Shown: positions 9,083-18,793, counted from the stretch's first letter. The stretch is 64,000 nucleotides of DNA from Methyloligella sp. (GCA_021604645.1 BQJJ01000005.1:62001-126000), one strand, 5' to 3'. The notes: generated from the sequence alone by a model not told the origin. Numbers and translations: made by a program.

Positions 9083-11329
9083 ATGAAAGTCTGGTCTTAC
9101 ATTCGTCAGAGTTTAGAGCGCGCTTACAATAAAAGTGCGCTCCCTCTCTTCGCCTGGATTAGCTCAATCTGGCGCGGTGTGTTTTTCAGGCGATCTGTTT
9201 TGGCACTTACACTTCTGGCTGGGGTATTCATTATATCCGATGCCTCATGGAACCAGATGATGAAACGGCTGGCTCCAGTTGACCTTTCAGATACCTTTAA
9301 CACCTCTGTTATTGTGGTTGACCGGAATGACCACCTGCTGCGTGCTTTTACAACGACAAATGGGCGGTGGCAGTTGCCTTTATCTCAAAAAGATGTGGCA
9401 CCGCATTATTATGACTTACTCCTCAACTTTGAAGATAGGTCCTTTTACAAACATCAAGGAATTGTGCCCAAGGCCTTTTTGCGCGCAGCTTGGCAATGGG
9501 GAAAGAATGGCCGCATAATTTCAGGTGGGTCTACACTAACCATGCAAGTTGCCCGCCTGATCTCTACGCATACGTCTCAAGCGCATAGTTCGCGCATGAA
9601 AGGCCAGCAATCGAAAGACCATAAAGCACCTCGCAATCGCAAATCTTTATGGACGAAATTTGCTCAAATCAAACTTGCCTTAAGGCTTGAAAAACACTTA
9701 AGCAAACAGCAAATCATGGAGCTTTATCTACAACTTGCCCCTTTTGGTGGAAACCTGGAAGGGGTTAGAGCGGCTTCTCTTGCTTATTTTGGCAAGGAGC
9801 CAAAATCCCTCTCCTTAGCTGAAGCTGCAACCCTTGTGGCCATTCCGCAATCTCCTGAAAGTCGCCGTCCGGATCGCTTTCCCAACCGGGCTAAAAAAGC
9901 ACGTGACCGAGTATTACACCGGGCCTTTACAAACGGCGTTATTTCTAAAGGGGATTATTTTTATGCTTTACGGCAGAAAATGATTGCAAAGCGCCTAGCT
10001 TTTCCAATGATTGCGCCGCACCTTTCTGAGCAAGTTAAGCTTGCGAATAACAAAGACAAAATTATCAAAACCACACTCCAGCGCCATTTACAGGAAAAGT
10101 TAGAGACCTTAGCTCGCTCGCACGCACACCGCCTTGGTAAGGGCTTATCTGCAGCGATTTTAGTTGTGAACCATCAAACGGGGGAAGTACTTTCCCATGT
10201 GGGTGCGGCTGATTATTTTGATCATGACCGCTTTGGGCCCATTGATATGACGCGGCGTATAAGATCGCCAGGTTCGACTTTAAAACCTTTTATCTATGGG
10301 ATGGGGTTTGATGCAGGACTTGCTCACCCGGAAACTCTGATTGAAGATGCACCTGTTCGCTATGGGCTTTATGCACCAGAGAATTTTGATGGAAAATTTC
10401 ACGGCACAGTGACGCTTCGAAAGGCTCTTCAAACCTCGCTAAATATCCCAGCTGTTAAATTACTAGCTTCCATTAAACCTGCACGATTTAGTGCGCGCTT
10501 TCGTTATGCAGGTATTCATAAAACCATGCCAAACAACCTCGCGATAGCGCTTGGCGGCGTTGGTTTTAGCCTTTTTGATTTAACAAGAGGTTATTTGCAT
10601 ATTGCGAACCCGGAAAGTGCAGTTGAGCTTCATACTTTGAAATCTAAGGGGCAGACTACAGATGCTAAAGTTTTTAAGCACCGGCCTCTTCTTAGCCGGC
10701 AAGCTGCTTTCTATGTTAGCCATATTCTAAGAGGGGCGACACCGCCCAAGAATGCAAAGCCTGGTGAACTTGCCTATAAAACGGGGACGTCTTATGGCTA
10801 TAGAGATGGATGGGCTGTTGGGTTTGATGGGAAATATTTGGTCGCTGTTTGGATTGGGCGCCCTGATGGCGGCGCTACGACAAACCTTACTGGCATTGGG
10901 GCCGCTGGCCCGCTTCTTTTTGATGCGTTTCAACATATTGGAGAAAAACGCGAACCGTTTGCCGCAGCTCCCTCTGGCATACTAACAGCGAGTGGTGATG
11001 ATTTGCCTCCGCCGCTTCGGTTCTTTGATAAAAAGAAACGCCGGATGACTGCCAATTCGAAAGACGCCGTGATAGACCAAGTGCAAATTGCGTTTCCTCC
11101 AAAAGGAGCTGAATTTTATATGTCTAATCAACGGCGAAATAAATTCCAGATTGCTCTTAAAGCTACTGGCGGGAAGTTGCCCCTCACCTGGTTGGTAGAT
11201 GGACGGTTAGTTTCTTCAAAAGCTTTTGAGCGAGAAAGTTCATTTCAACCGAATGAAAAAGGGTTTGTCGAATTTTCTGTGATTGATGCGCTTGGTAAAA
11301 CTGATCGCGTTCAGATACGTGTGAGGTAA
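9083..11329 (+). CDS. pbpC: Penicillin-binding protein 1C (bifunctional)
   Basis: A 748-residue inner-membrane peptidoglycan synthase. One membrane segment lies near residues 45-62. A GT51 transglycosylase follows, with NFEDRSFYKHQGI and SGGSTLTMQVARL. The transpeptidase has the SxxK motif in RSPGSTLKPF, SLN in TSLNIPAVK and KTGT in AYKTGTSYGYRDGW. A C-terminal biPBP_C beta domain covers the last ~85 residues. Pairing with a macroglobulin gene is the classic arrangement, thought to couple wall repair to defence against envelope breach. ATG at 9083 is chosen; a TTG at 9053 would overlap the upstream gene. Confidence 0.94.
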   Translation: MKVWSYIRQSLERAYNKSALPLFAWISSIWRGVFFRRSVLALTLLAGVFIISDASWNQMMKRLAPVDLSDTFNTSVIVVDRNDHLLRAFTTTNGRWQLPLSQKDVAPHYYDLLLNFEDRSFYKHQGIVPKAFLRAAWQWGKNGRIISGGSTLTMQVARLISTHTSQAHSSRMKGQQSKDHKAPRNRKSLWTKFAQIKLALRLEKHLSKQQIMELYLQLAPFGGNLEGVRAASLAYFGKEPKSLSLAEAATLVAIPQSPESRRPDRFPNRAKKARDRVLHRAFTNGVISKGDYFYALRQKMIAKRLAFPMIAPHLSEQVKLANNKDKIIKTTLQRHLQEKLETLARSHAHRLGKGLSAAILVVNHQTGEVLSHVGAADYFDHDRFGPIDMTRRIRSPGSTLKPFIYGMGFDAGLAHPETLIEDAPVRYGLYAPENFDGKFHGTVTLRKALQTSLNIPAVKLLASIKPARFSARFRYAGIHKTMPNNLAIALGGVGFSLFDLTRGYLHIANPESAVELHTLKSKGQTTDAKVFKHRPLLSRQAAFYVSHILRGATPPKNAKPGELAYKTGTSYGYRDGWAVGFDGKYLVAVWIGRPDGGATTNLTGIGAAGPLLFDAFQHIGEKREPFAAAPSGILTASGDDLPPPLRFFDKKKRRMTANSKDAVIDQVQIAFPPKGAEFYMSNQRRNKFQIALKATGGKLPLTWLVDGRLVSSKAFERESSFQPNEKGFVEFSVIDALGKTDRVQIRVR

Positions 11330-11346
11330 ATAGTTTTTTCTCTATG

Positions 11347-11466
11347 TCTCTCACGGCTATTTCAAGTGCTAATGCACTTGAGCCTCCGAGGGGCGGCGCT
11401 TGCGCCGGGCTACACTAGCGTTTCACCATGTCACTCAGCCAGAAAAGGGCTGAACTCCTTCTTCGT
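11347..11466 (+). repeat. Family A hairpin repeat, copy A1
   Basis: An element of about 120 bases starting TCTCTCACGGC and ending CTCCTTCTTCG, 17 bases after the pbpC stop. It folds into successive hairpins: CAAGTGC/GCACTTG, GGCGC/GCGCC with a TT loop, GCTA/TAGC, and TCAGCC/GGCTGA. The order and framing words are shared with copies at 25.7, 31.8, 48.3 and 60.4 kb and, in shortened form, 19.7 kb, but the stem sequences differ with compensating changes. Confidence 0.85.
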
Positions 11467-11517
11467 ATGGTAAGAATTTTTAGTAAGTGTTTTCTTTCAC
11501 TCGGTTATTATTTTTTA

Positions 11518-11549
11518 TGCTCCTTCGGTTGCCCACAAGCAACCTCGCT
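11518..11549 (+). repeat. Family B hairpin repeat, copy B1
   Basis: A short element with the perfect stem GGTTGC/GCAACC around the loop CCACAA, preceded by GCTCCTTC. It is one of about fourteen copies in the window. It lies 50 bases beyond repeat A1, in the ~350-base gap between pbpC and the next gene; apart from these two repeats that gap shows only AT-rich sequence. Confidence 0.8.
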
Positions 11550-11685
11550 ATTTCTTTCGCTTTATTTAACGATTATCACATGCTTTTTACTGCCTGTGTT
11601 TATAGTTTGTCTTGCTCTTTAAAATTTATGGTTCTATTCGTTAATGAGAATGTACGAAAATTCTTTAAAGTCTGAATAGGGTCTC

Positions 11686-13173
11686 ATGTTGAACAGAGCT
11701 GGTACTTTTCTTTCCTCACTTTCTCCTCATCTATGTTGGAGATTGTTTTGGCTCATCGGTTTTTTGCTTTGTGCCCTTGCATTGGCTTTTCATTTTTTTT
11801 CAGATAATTTTTCTTATAGCTACCGCGTGCGTGAAATGCCTATTCCAACCTTGGTTTTTGGGCTTTTTCTAACAGGTTGTCTGTTTATTGGTTTACGGTT
11901 TTTGGTCCCTAAACTTATAACTGAGGACCAAAAGCCTGCATTTTCATTCAGCTTCATTTCACTCTCTCCTCTTTGTGCTCTTTTTGCGCTTGGCCTTTTA
12001 GCCAGAGTTTTATTGATATTTAGCGAACCGGTTTTAGAAGATGACTACCATCGGTATTTGTGGGATGGCGGTGTTTTGGCGCATGGCATTAGCCCTTACA
12101 AATATAGCCCAGCAGATATTTTAGAGAGTGAAGATACGCCGATGATGCTAAAAGAGCTCTCTTCATGGGCCTCTCCTGTGCCCGAGCGAATTAATCACCC
12201 TGATTTGAGAACCATTTACCCAGCTGGTGCTCAGGCTTTATTTTCTGTGTCACATTTTTTTGGCCCCTGGTCACTCACGGCATGGCGTCTGATGATCCTT
12301 ATTGCTGAAATGACAAGCTTTGCAGTTCTGCTTTCCATGCTCTCGCATGTAGCAAGGTCTCCCCTTTGGATCAGCCTTTATTGGTGGAATCCCCTGGTGA
12401 TTAAAGAGCTGATGAATTCAGCTCATATGGAAGCTGTTATGATGCCTTTTTTGCTTGGCGGTATATATCTCGCCATGAAAGGCCTTTATGCCCGTTCGAG
12501 TTTCATTTTAAGTTTAGCAGCCAGCATTAAATTTTGGCCTGCTTTGCTTTTGCCACTTGTATGGAAGGTTTTGCTAAAACGCCCGTTCATTTTATGCGTT
12601 ACGATACTACTTTCATTATTTATTGGCGCGGTGATTGTTTGGCCATTTCTTCACTCAGGATTGAATGAAAGTTCTGGTCTTGTGGCTTATGGTGTGAAAT
12701 GGAAGACCAACTCTGCCTTTTTCCCTTTATTTGAAAGTCTCGTTTTATTTTTTACAGATTTGTTTTCATTCTCTCAAAAAACAGGCTCTTTATTAGCTAG
12801 AGCCATAGTTGGTTTGTTTTTGGTTGGACTTGTTTTTTGGTTTGCATTCACTAAATCTTTAAATAGTAGAAACAAAAATGAACGCTCTTTGTTTGCCCTT
12901 AGTTTTATCTGCTTTACACTCTTCCTACTAAGCCCGGCACAATTTCCCTGGTATTTTGTTTGGGTCGCGCCATTTTTGGTTTTTTACCCTCTTTGGGGAT
13001 TTGTTGTTCTGGTACCTTTTATGGCGTTTTATTATTTAGGGTTTTACTTTAACACTATTGACGCACTTAGAGATTATAAATTTTTACTTAGTTTTCTCAT
13101 TTGGTTGCCGGTATGGGGTCTGCTTGCATTTGAGCTTTTAAATAATAGGAGACGCTCTGTTGCGCCTGTCTAA
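11686..13173 (+). CDS. Polytopic membrane glycosyltransferase-like protein (GT-C, GT87/mannosyltransferase type)
   Basis: A 495-residue protein with about 12 hydrophobic segments. The loop EPVLEDDYHRYLWDGG between early membrane segments carries the acidic pair and the RYLWDG motif typical of GT-C enzymes that use polyprenyl-phosphate sugars. HGISPYKYSP and NHPDLRTIYPAGAQ follow, as in bacterial GT87/DUF2029-like proteins. Its 3' end overlaps the GT2 gene downstream by 14 bases. That enzyme could make the lipid-linked sugar donor this one uses. The donor and acceptor are not known. Confidence 0.7.
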   Translation: MLNRAGTFLSSLSPHLCWRLFWLIGFLLCALALAFHFFSDNFSYSYRVREMPIPTLVFGLFLTGCLFIGLRFLVPKLITEDQKPAFSFSFISLSPLCALFALGLLARVLLIFSEPVLEDDYHRYLWDGGVLAHGISPYKYSPADILESEDTPMMLKELSSWASPVPERINHPDLRTIYPAGAQALFSVSHFFGPWSLTAWRLMILIAEMTSFAVLLSMLSHVARSPLWISLYWWNPLVIKELMNSAHMEAVMMPFLLGGIYLAMKGLYARSSFILSLAASIKFWPALLLPLVWKVLLKRPFILCVTILLSLFIGAVIVWPFLHSGLNESSGLVAYGVKWKTNSAFFPLFESLVLFFTDLFSFSQKTGSLLARAIVGLFLVGLVFWFAFTKSLNSRNKNERSLFALSFICFTLFLLSPAQFPWYFVWVAPFLVFYPLWGFVVLVPFMAFYYLGFYFNTIDALRDYKFLLSFLIWLPVWGLLAFELLNNRRRSVAPV

Positions 13174-13852
13174 AAAAATATGCGTTATCATTCCGGCTTT
13201 AAATGAAGAAAACGCCATTGGCGATGTTATCCGTGATTTACCCGAGTTTGTTGATCAAATTATTGTCGCAGACAATGGCTCTAAAGATGATACAGCGCCA
13301 ATTGCTGCAAGCCTTGGTGCTGATGTGGTTTATGAGCTTGAGCCTGGTTATGGTGCAGCCTGCCTTAGAGGTATGAGCGCGGTTCGTGATGCTGAAATAA
13401 TTTGTTTTCTTGATGGTGACTATTCGGACTTTCCTGAAGATTTAGCCCATTTGGTGGATCCTATTCTCAAGGATGAAGCTGATTTTGTAGTTGGCTCTCG
13501 AACTGGTGGTCAGGTCGAGAAAGGTGCACTTACACTGCCGCAAATTTTTGGCAACAGGCTTGCCTGTTTTCTTATGAACAGAATTTGGGGGACGACCTTC
13601 ACTGATCTTGGGCCGTTTCGCGCAATTGATGCGGAGACGCTAAAGAATTTACAAATGCAGGACAGAAATTTTGGTTGGACAATAGAGATGCAGATTAAAG
13701 CGCATATTTTGGATGCGAGAATTATTGAAGTTCCAGTACGTTATCGTCAACGTATTGGTGTTTCTAAAATTTCTGGTACGATTAGTGGGACTTTTAAAGC
13801 CGGGTATAAGATTTTAGCGACCATCTATAAATACCGGAAATTAGAAAAGTGA
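13160..13852 (+). CDS. Family 2 glycosyltransferase (dolichol-phosphate mannosyltransferase-like)
   Basis: A 230-residue GT-A fold enzyme without membrane anchors. The N-terminus IPALNEENAIGDVI, then VADNGSKDDT, the metal-binding CFLDGDYSDFPEDL (DxD type) and FGWTIEMQIKA are typical of DPM1-like GT2 enzymes that load a sugar onto a polyprenyl phosphate. The start is TTG at 13160, supported by AGGAGA eight bases upstream inside the preceding gene. It overlaps the membrane glycosyltransferase, so a two-gene operon is likely. The sugar is not predictable. Confidence 0.85.
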   Translation: MRLSKKICVIIPALNEENAIGDVIRDLPEFVDQIIVADNGSKDDTAPIAASLGADVVYELEPGYGAACLRGMSAVRDAEIICFLDGDYSDFPEDLAHLVDPILKDEADFVVGSRTGGQVEKGALTLPQIFGNRLACFLMNRIWGTTFTDLGPFRAIDAETLKNLQMQDRNFGWTIEMQIKAHILDARIIEVPVRYRQRIGVSKISGTISGTFKAGYKILATIYKYRKLEK

Positions 13853-13854
13853 TT

Positions 13855-14511
13855 TCACGGCACGTAACTTCTGATACTTTCATCATTGATTAACTGGCCC
13901 CAATGATTGTTGTAGGGGTGAACTTTGGTCGTTGTATTCGTTTCTATTTGAGTTTCATTTTTCGAAACGTCTATTCGGCTAAGTTTTTTATCGTTGAGTT
14001 TTGCTTTTGCCTTTTTATCATCTTCATCGAATTTATAAAGCGGAGCCCCTTGGTTAGCCCAACCAAAAATACCTTCCTCGAGATTATAAATTTCTTTCGC
14101 GCCCTTTTCCTTTAGGCTTTGCCCTAAATAGTTTGCCATTTTTGTTGAACGCACACCAACAGAGCAATAGAAAATGATTTGTTTGCCTTTTATTTGTTCG
14201 CCATATTTTTTCATAAAAGAACTTTTCCAGGTAGAGGGAAGCAAAAGCTTGGCATCTTTTATGTGGCTTACTTCAAACTCATCTTTTTCTCTCACGTCAA
14301 AAATCAGATAATTGTCTTTATCTTTCGTTTGTAGAGCGGCCATTAATTTTTCGCGGGAAATATGCTTCACGCTTTTATAATCATCAACGATGTTTTGATG
14401 GATATTTTTTAAGGAAAACAGTTTCATCTCCGCCTGCGCATTTAAAACCCCGCCCAAAAAAATAGTAACGGCGATTACTCCTTTAAGAAGATATGCTTGC
14501 ACTCTTTCCAT
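13855..14511 (-). CDS. Secreted rhodanese-like protein
   Basis: A 218-residue protein with an N-terminal signal peptide (hydrophobic VIAVTIFLGGVLNAQA) and one rhodanese domain (~residues 45-165). The domain has FDVREKDEFEVSHIKDA and the active-site loop CSVGVRS with the catalytic cysteine, then GIFGWANQG. The C-terminal ~50 residues are polar and not conserved in the family. It probably acts in the periplasm on sulfane sulfur. It converges on the GT2 gene with only two bases between stops, and is upstream-oriented against hypF; no functional link to either is visible. Confidence 0.85.
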   Translation of the reverse strand: MERVQAYLLKGVIAVTIFLGGVLNAQAEMKLFSLKNIHQNIVDDYKSVKHISREKLMAALQTKDKDNYLIFDVREKDEFEVSHIKDAKLLLPSTWKSSFMKKYGEQIKGKQIIFYCSVGVRSTKMANYLGQSLKEKGAKEIYNLEEGIFGWANQGAPLYKFDEDDKKAKAKLNDKKLSRIDVSKNETQIETNTTTKVHPYNNHWGQLINDESIRSYVP

Positions 14512-14572
14512 AAAATTTCAAAACCCGTTTAAATTTCTTAGCTTTTAGCTTCTCTTGTAGCGAATTGTTTTT

Positions 14573-14597
14573 CGCATAACCGGTACCCACTTATGCG
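14573..14597. repeat. Short palindrome of Rhizobiales type
   Basis: Perfect arms CGCATAA and TTATGCG surround the loop CCGGTACCCAC. The core AACCGGTxCCCACTT resembles a palindromic intergenic repeat that is abundant in many Rhizobiales genomes, recalled from general knowledge. It lies between the hypF stop and the rhodanese start. Confidence 0.6.
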
Positions 14598-14606
14598 CAA
14601 CACGCT

Positions 14607-17030
14607 TTAGCTTTTAAGATGCCTGGCTGCTGCTATGAGCGCTTGACCGTAGCTTATTCCACCATCATTTGCTGGTAACTCACTTTGTATTATGGGAATA
14701 AACCCATTTTTTTCAAGGAGTAAAGCCAGATTTTCTAGAAGTGTATTATTTTGAAAACACCCGCCTGACAAGGCAATTTTTAGCTTATTGTCAGGACCAT
14801 TGAGCTTTTCTTCTATCTCTAGAGTATGCACAGCTCCCTTGATCCAATCCAATAAAATATATGTGAGGCTTTTGTGGAACTTGGTCGCGATGTAGCTTTT
14901 TGATTTTTGTTGATTTAAATCTTTGAACAATGCTTCCCACATAGGGGCGAAATTAACCTTCTTTATCTGCCCGTCGCACTCATATTCAGCCTTATATAAT
15001 TCTTCTTTCGAAAATTCATTATAGATTTGGGGGCAAACTAGGGCTTCTAATTGCATGGCGGCTTCGCCTTCGTATGTCACTTCATCGAGTGAGAGTTCAA
15101 GGCTGGCGGCTACTGCATCAAATAAACGGCCACAAGATGAACTCATTGGCGAATTTATTCCTTTCTTCATCATGGCATTTAGAGTGGATAGCGGTTTTTC
15201 TCTCATATGCTTCACTACAGAGAGATCACCATATTGACACTCGATTTCTCGCCAACCAAGCGTTTGCTCACAATGAGAGTAGAGATTGCGCCATGGCTCT
15301 TTTACAGCTGCACTGCCACCCAAGAGAGGCACGCCTTCAAGAGCACCGATGCGTTTGAACTCTGTATAATCTCCATAGAGCAATTCTCCGCCCCATATGG
15401 TTCCATCTTCTCCGTAGCCTATGCCATCAAGGATTAGGCCCAAGCAGTTTCCGTCATTTAATCCGTGGTTATTTTCCCCAAGAGCGCTGGCCATGTGGGC
15501 ATGATGGTGCTGGGTTTTAATGAGAGGAATTTGATCCTTTTCGCTTTGGCCCTCCCCTAGCTTAGAAGAGAGATATTCCGGATGCTCGTCGATAACGCGA
15601 AACTCTGGCTGGAATTCAAACAAGTCTGTATAAAGCGCGATGGTTTGTTGATAGGCTTCAAAAGTTGGCACATGCTCTAAATCCCCGAGATGTTGAGAAA
15701 GAATGGCCTCACCGTTTTTCAGCATACAAAAGGTAGATTTTAACTCTGCTCCGCAGGCAATAAGATCTGGTGTTTCTTCAAAGCCCTTGGGCAAGGAAAT
15801 TGAGGCTGGGGCATAGCCTCTAGCTCGGCGGAGGATGGATATTTGTTTAGCTGAAGCTCTGACTACACTGTCATCAACTCTGTTGGTAATGAGGCGATTA
15901 TGAAGAAGAGCGAAATCAGCAACGTCTCTTAGCTCTGTTTGGGCTTCTTCATTTGTTATCAGTTGCGGCATGTTTGACAAGTTGCCGCTTGTCATAATCA
16001 ATGGCTCATCAAACTCAGCTAGTAGTAGATGATGCAAGGGTGTGTTGGGTAGCATGATGCCTATTTCATGCAAACCGGGTGCAATGGCTTCTGGTAATCT
16101 ATCACTTCCCTCTTTGGCAAACCTTTTTTTTACCAGGACAATTGGAGCAGCTGGACTTTCCAGTTGCGTCAATGCTTCTTCTGAAAAGAGGCCGATCTCT
16201 TTTGCCTGCGTGCTGTCTTTGCACATCAAAGCAAACGCTTTATTTGAGCGTTTTTTTCTTTTGCGCAATGTTTCCACTAGAGCGCTATCACTTGCCAGAC
16301 AACAAAGATGAAAGCCGCCCAGCCCTTTTATTGCACCAATGAAACCAGCCTTAATCAGCTCTGCAACATTTTTAATGGCATCTTCCTGGTTTATGTCAAT
16401 CGATGGCTCTGTTGTTTCGCTCAACCATTTAAGCTCTAGTACGGGCCCGCAGTTTGGGCAGGCGATGGGTTGTGCGTGAAAACGTCTATCGCCCGGGTTC
16501 TCATATTCTTTTTGGCATTGATCGCACATTTTAAAAGGGGCCATTGAGGTCGCCCTTCTGTCATAAGGTGCTTCATAAATGATTGAGAGCCTCGGGCCAC
16601 AATGCGTGCAGTTGGTAAACGGGTATCTGTATCTATTCTCATTTGGCGACGTTATCTCTTTAATGCATGCCTTACAGGTGGTGGCATCTGGTGAGATTTG
16701 TGTTTGCATTTCGCTTTGTTCACTAGGGCGAATTGTAAAGCTCTGAAATGGCCGAAATTTAAGAGCGGCACTGGTTTTAATTTTTGTGATTTTTGCAAGT
16801 GGTGGGGTTTCAGCTTCTAAACGTTTTAAGAATTTCTCTTGTTCGCCCTCACAGAAATTGAGGATGACTTGCACTCCTTGCCCGTTATTTAAAACTTCAC
16901 CTTTGAGCCCCATGTCATTTGCCAGCTGCCAGACAAAGGGGCGAAACCCAACGCCTTGCACAATACCTGAAATGGTTATGATGCTGGTTTTCTTACTATT
17001 GTTTTTTGGGTTATTGGTTTCATGAGGCAT
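14607..17030 (-). CDS. hypF: Carbamoyltransferase HypF
   Basis: An 807-residue enzyme that makes the CN ligands of the [NiFe] site by transferring carbamoyl phosphate to HypE. Domains in order: acylphosphatase with GIVQGVGFRPFVWQL (~20-105); two Cys4 zinc fingers (CKACIKE, CTHCGP, CDQCQKE, CPNCGP; ~118-200); YrdC-like adenylation domain with KGLGGFHLCCLA (~205-400); Kae1-like carbamoyl transfer domain with HHHAHMAS, GYGEDGTIWGGE and LSGGCFQNN. Full length. It stands alone, about 27 kb from hupS and on the other strand; hypC, hypD and hypE are not beside it. The start MPHET is the first ATG of the open frame. Confidence 0.97.
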   Translation of the reverse strand: MPHETNNPKNNSKKTSIITISGIVQGVGFRPFVWQLANDMGLKGEVLNNGQGVQVILNFCEGEQEKFLKRLEAETPPLAKITKIKTSAALKFRPFQSFTIRPSEQSEMQTQISPDATTCKACIKEITSPNENRYRYPFTNCTHCGPRLSIIYEAPYDRRATSMAPFKMCDQCQKEYENPGDRRFHAQPIACPNCGPVLELKWLSETTEPSIDINQEDAIKNVAELIKAGFIGAIKGLGGFHLCCLASDSALVETLRKRKKRSNKAFALMCKDSTQAKEIGLFSEEALTQLESPAAPIVLVKKRFAKEGSDRLPEAIAPGLHEIGIMLPNTPLHHLLLAEFDEPLIMTSGNLSNMPQLITNEEAQTELRDVADFALLHNRLITNRVDDSVVRASAKQISILRRARGYAPASISLPKGFEETPDLIACGAELKSTFCMLKNGEAILSQHLGDLEHVPTFEAYQQTIALYTDLFEFQPEFRVIDEHPEYLSSKLGEGQSEKDQIPLIKTQHHHAHMASALGENNHGLNDGNCLGLILDGIGYGEDGTIWGGELLYGDYTEFKRIGALEGVPLLGGSAAVKEPWRNLYSHCEQTLGWREIECQYGDLSVVKHMREKPLSTLNAMMKKGINSPMSSSCGRLFDAVAASLELSLDEVTYEGEAAMQLEALVCPQIYNEFSKEELYKAEYECDGQIKKVNFAPMWEALFKDLNQQKSKSYIATKFHKSLTYILLDWIKGAVHTLEIEEKLNGPDNKLKIALSGGCFQNNTLLENLALLLEKNGFIPIIQSELPANDGGISYGQALIAAARHLKS

Positions 17031-17198
17031 TAAATTTTAACCGCTTATTTTGATTTGCTTTTATAAACTATCAAGAGCGGTCCGGCTTGTCAGTTCTATT
17101 TCTTGATTTGGCTTAACAGAATGAGGGGACATTTTGTAGCACGGAGTTAAGGGGCATCTTTGTGTGTATGGCTGAATTTACTCTGGCACCCTCATTCT

Positions 17199-18134
17199 TT
17201 ATTTTACAATCTTTAACTCACCTTGAAGGCCATTGAGAAAATCTTTTGCTGGAACAGATTTCTTTCCTTCTCGTTGTACTTCAAGAAGTTGAATGCAGCC
17301 TGTTTCGCATTCTATGATTAACTCATCTTCATTTTTGTTTTGAACTGCATTTTCCTGGTCAACTGGTAATGCAGATCTGATGATTTTTATCCGCTCTTTT
17401 TTATCATTCGTTTTTAACATTTCAAACCAGGCGCCTGGAAATGGACTTAGACCACGGATGTGGTTGTGAATGTCTTCAGCTGACCCAGACCAATTGATCT
17501 TACTCTCAGCTTTTGAAATTTTCTTTGCATAAGTCACACCGTCTGTTGGTTGTGGCGTTGGAACGAGAGAACCGCGCTCTAAGGCATCTAATGCGCGGCC
17601 TAACAGGTCTGCGCCTCGGACCATCATTTCGTCATGCAAATCACCCGCTGTCATTGTTTCGCCAATTGGAATATGTTCGCTTAACAAAATATCACCGGTG
17701 TCTAATCCTTCATCCATTTGCATGATCATAACGCCAGTGCCGCTATCTCCTGCCATAATCGCACGTTGGATGGGAGCAGCACCGCGCCATCTTGGCAGCA
17801 AAGACCCATGAACATTTAGGCATCCATAATCGCACGCCTCTAAAACGGGAGTGGGAAGCAAAAGACCGTAAGCTACAACAATAGCAATATCCGCGTTTAA
17901 GGCTTTAAACGCTTCTATCTGCTCTTCTTTTTTCAAAGATTTGGGTGTGTAAACATTCAACCCAGCTTGTTCTGCAAAATCATGAACTGGTGTTTTGCGC
18001 ACCTTGCCACCTCGGCCTGCTTTTCTTGGTGGCTGACTGTAAACGCCGACTACCTCATGGCCCTTATTCATGATTTCAGCTAATGTTGGAATTGAGAATT
18101 CTGGCGTTCCCATGAATATTACACGCAAGGTCAT
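17199..18134 (-). CDS. fmt: Methionyl-tRNA formyltransferase
   Basis: A 311-residue enzyme that formylates initiator Met-tRNA using 10-formyl-tetrahydrofolate. It has the N-terminal FMGTPEFSIPTL, the catalytic NVHGSLLPRWRGAAPIQ and GVMIMQMDEGLDTGD signatures; the C-terminal OB-like tRNA-binding domain follows. Normal length. It lies downstream of def on the same strand, the common def-fmt pair, separated by 140 bases that contain a family C hairpin. Confidence 0.96.
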   Translation of the reverse strand: MTLRVIFMGTPEFSIPTLAEIMNKGHEVVGVYSQPPRKAGRGGKVRKTPVHDFAEQAGLNVYTPKSLKKEEQIEAFKALNADIAIVVAYGLLLPTPVLEACDYGCLNVHGSLLPRWRGAAPIQRAIMAGDSGTGVMIMQMDEGLDTGDILLSEHIPIGETMTAGDLHDEMMVRGADLLGRALDALERGSLVPTPQPTDGVTYAKKISKAESKINWSGSAEDIHNHIRGLSPFPGAWFEMLKTNDKKERIKIIRSALPVDQENAVQNKNEDELIIECETGCIQLLEVQREGKKSVPAKDFLNGLQGELKIVK

Positions 18135-18230
18135 GATGATCCCTTTTGGTCCGTTTGGGGCATTATATGCTTACTAGATCATTTTTGTTTTTAAATTGAA
18201 TTGTTTAAATGCTCTAGTTATTTGTTTTGT

Positions 18231-18273
18231 GCACAATTTTTCCGATCCTCGTTACACTCCGGTCGGATTGTGC
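18231..18273. repeat. Family C hairpin, copy C1
   Basis: Outer arms GCACAAT and ATTGTGC (7 base pairs) and inner arms CCGA and TCGG enclose a loop containing CTCGTTACACTCCG; a TTTT bulge lies only on the left side. The same design with different arms is found at 48318. It sits between def and fmt, one base after the def stop codon on the minus strand. Confidence 0.75.
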
Positions 18274-18274
18274 T

Positions 18275-18793
18275 TTAAATCGCAATCGATTTTTTGGCTT
18301 TGGCGAATTTTTTAATGACGCGGTCTCTGCGTAATTTAGAGAGATAATCAATAAAAAGCACGCCATCTAAGTGATCGATTTCATGCTGAACGACAGTTCC
18401 AAGCAATCCTTCACACTCTCTTTCTTGTTCCTTGCCCTCCTCATCACGATACCCAACTTTAACGATTGCTGGTCGTTCGACTTCTGCGAAATATTCAGGG
18501 ATGGAAAGGCAGCCTTCTTCATAAACAGAGAGATCATCTGAAGAGCTTAAAATCTTCGGATTGATCATAATGATCGGTTCTTTTTCGTCATCTTCTTTTT
18601 GGGCAGCATCCATAACGATTAATCGAATAGGAATGTTTATTTGCGGCGCAGCCAGGCCAACGCCCGGGGCATCATACATTGTCTCAAGCATGTCTTGCAT
18701 GAGCATTTTTAGTTCAGGGGTAATATCTTCAATTGGCGAACAATTCTCCCGCAGCACAGGGTCTGGAATTGTTATGATTTCTTTTAATGCCAT
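18275..18793 (-). CDS. def: Peptide deformylase
   Basis: A 172-residue metalloenzyme that removes the formyl group from nascent proteins. All three motifs are present: GVGLAAPQI, EEGCLSIPE (metal-binding Cys) and VQHEIDHLDG (two metal-binding His and catalytic Glu). Full length. It precedes fmt on the same strand. Confidence 0.97.
   Translation of the reverse strand: MALKEIITIPDPVLRENCSPIEDITPELKMLMQDMLETMYDAPGVGLAAPQINIPIRLIVMDAAQKEDDEKEPIIMINPKILSSSDDLSVYEEGCLSIPEYFAEVERPAIVKVGYRDEEGKEQERECEGLLGTVVQHEIDHLDGVLFIDYLSKLRRDRVIKKFAKAKKSIAI

Noticed and set aside
11330..11685. Open frames at 11428 and 11487 as small genes
   Set aside because: They run through repeat copies A1 and B1 and AT-rich DNA, with no ribosome site or conserved pattern.
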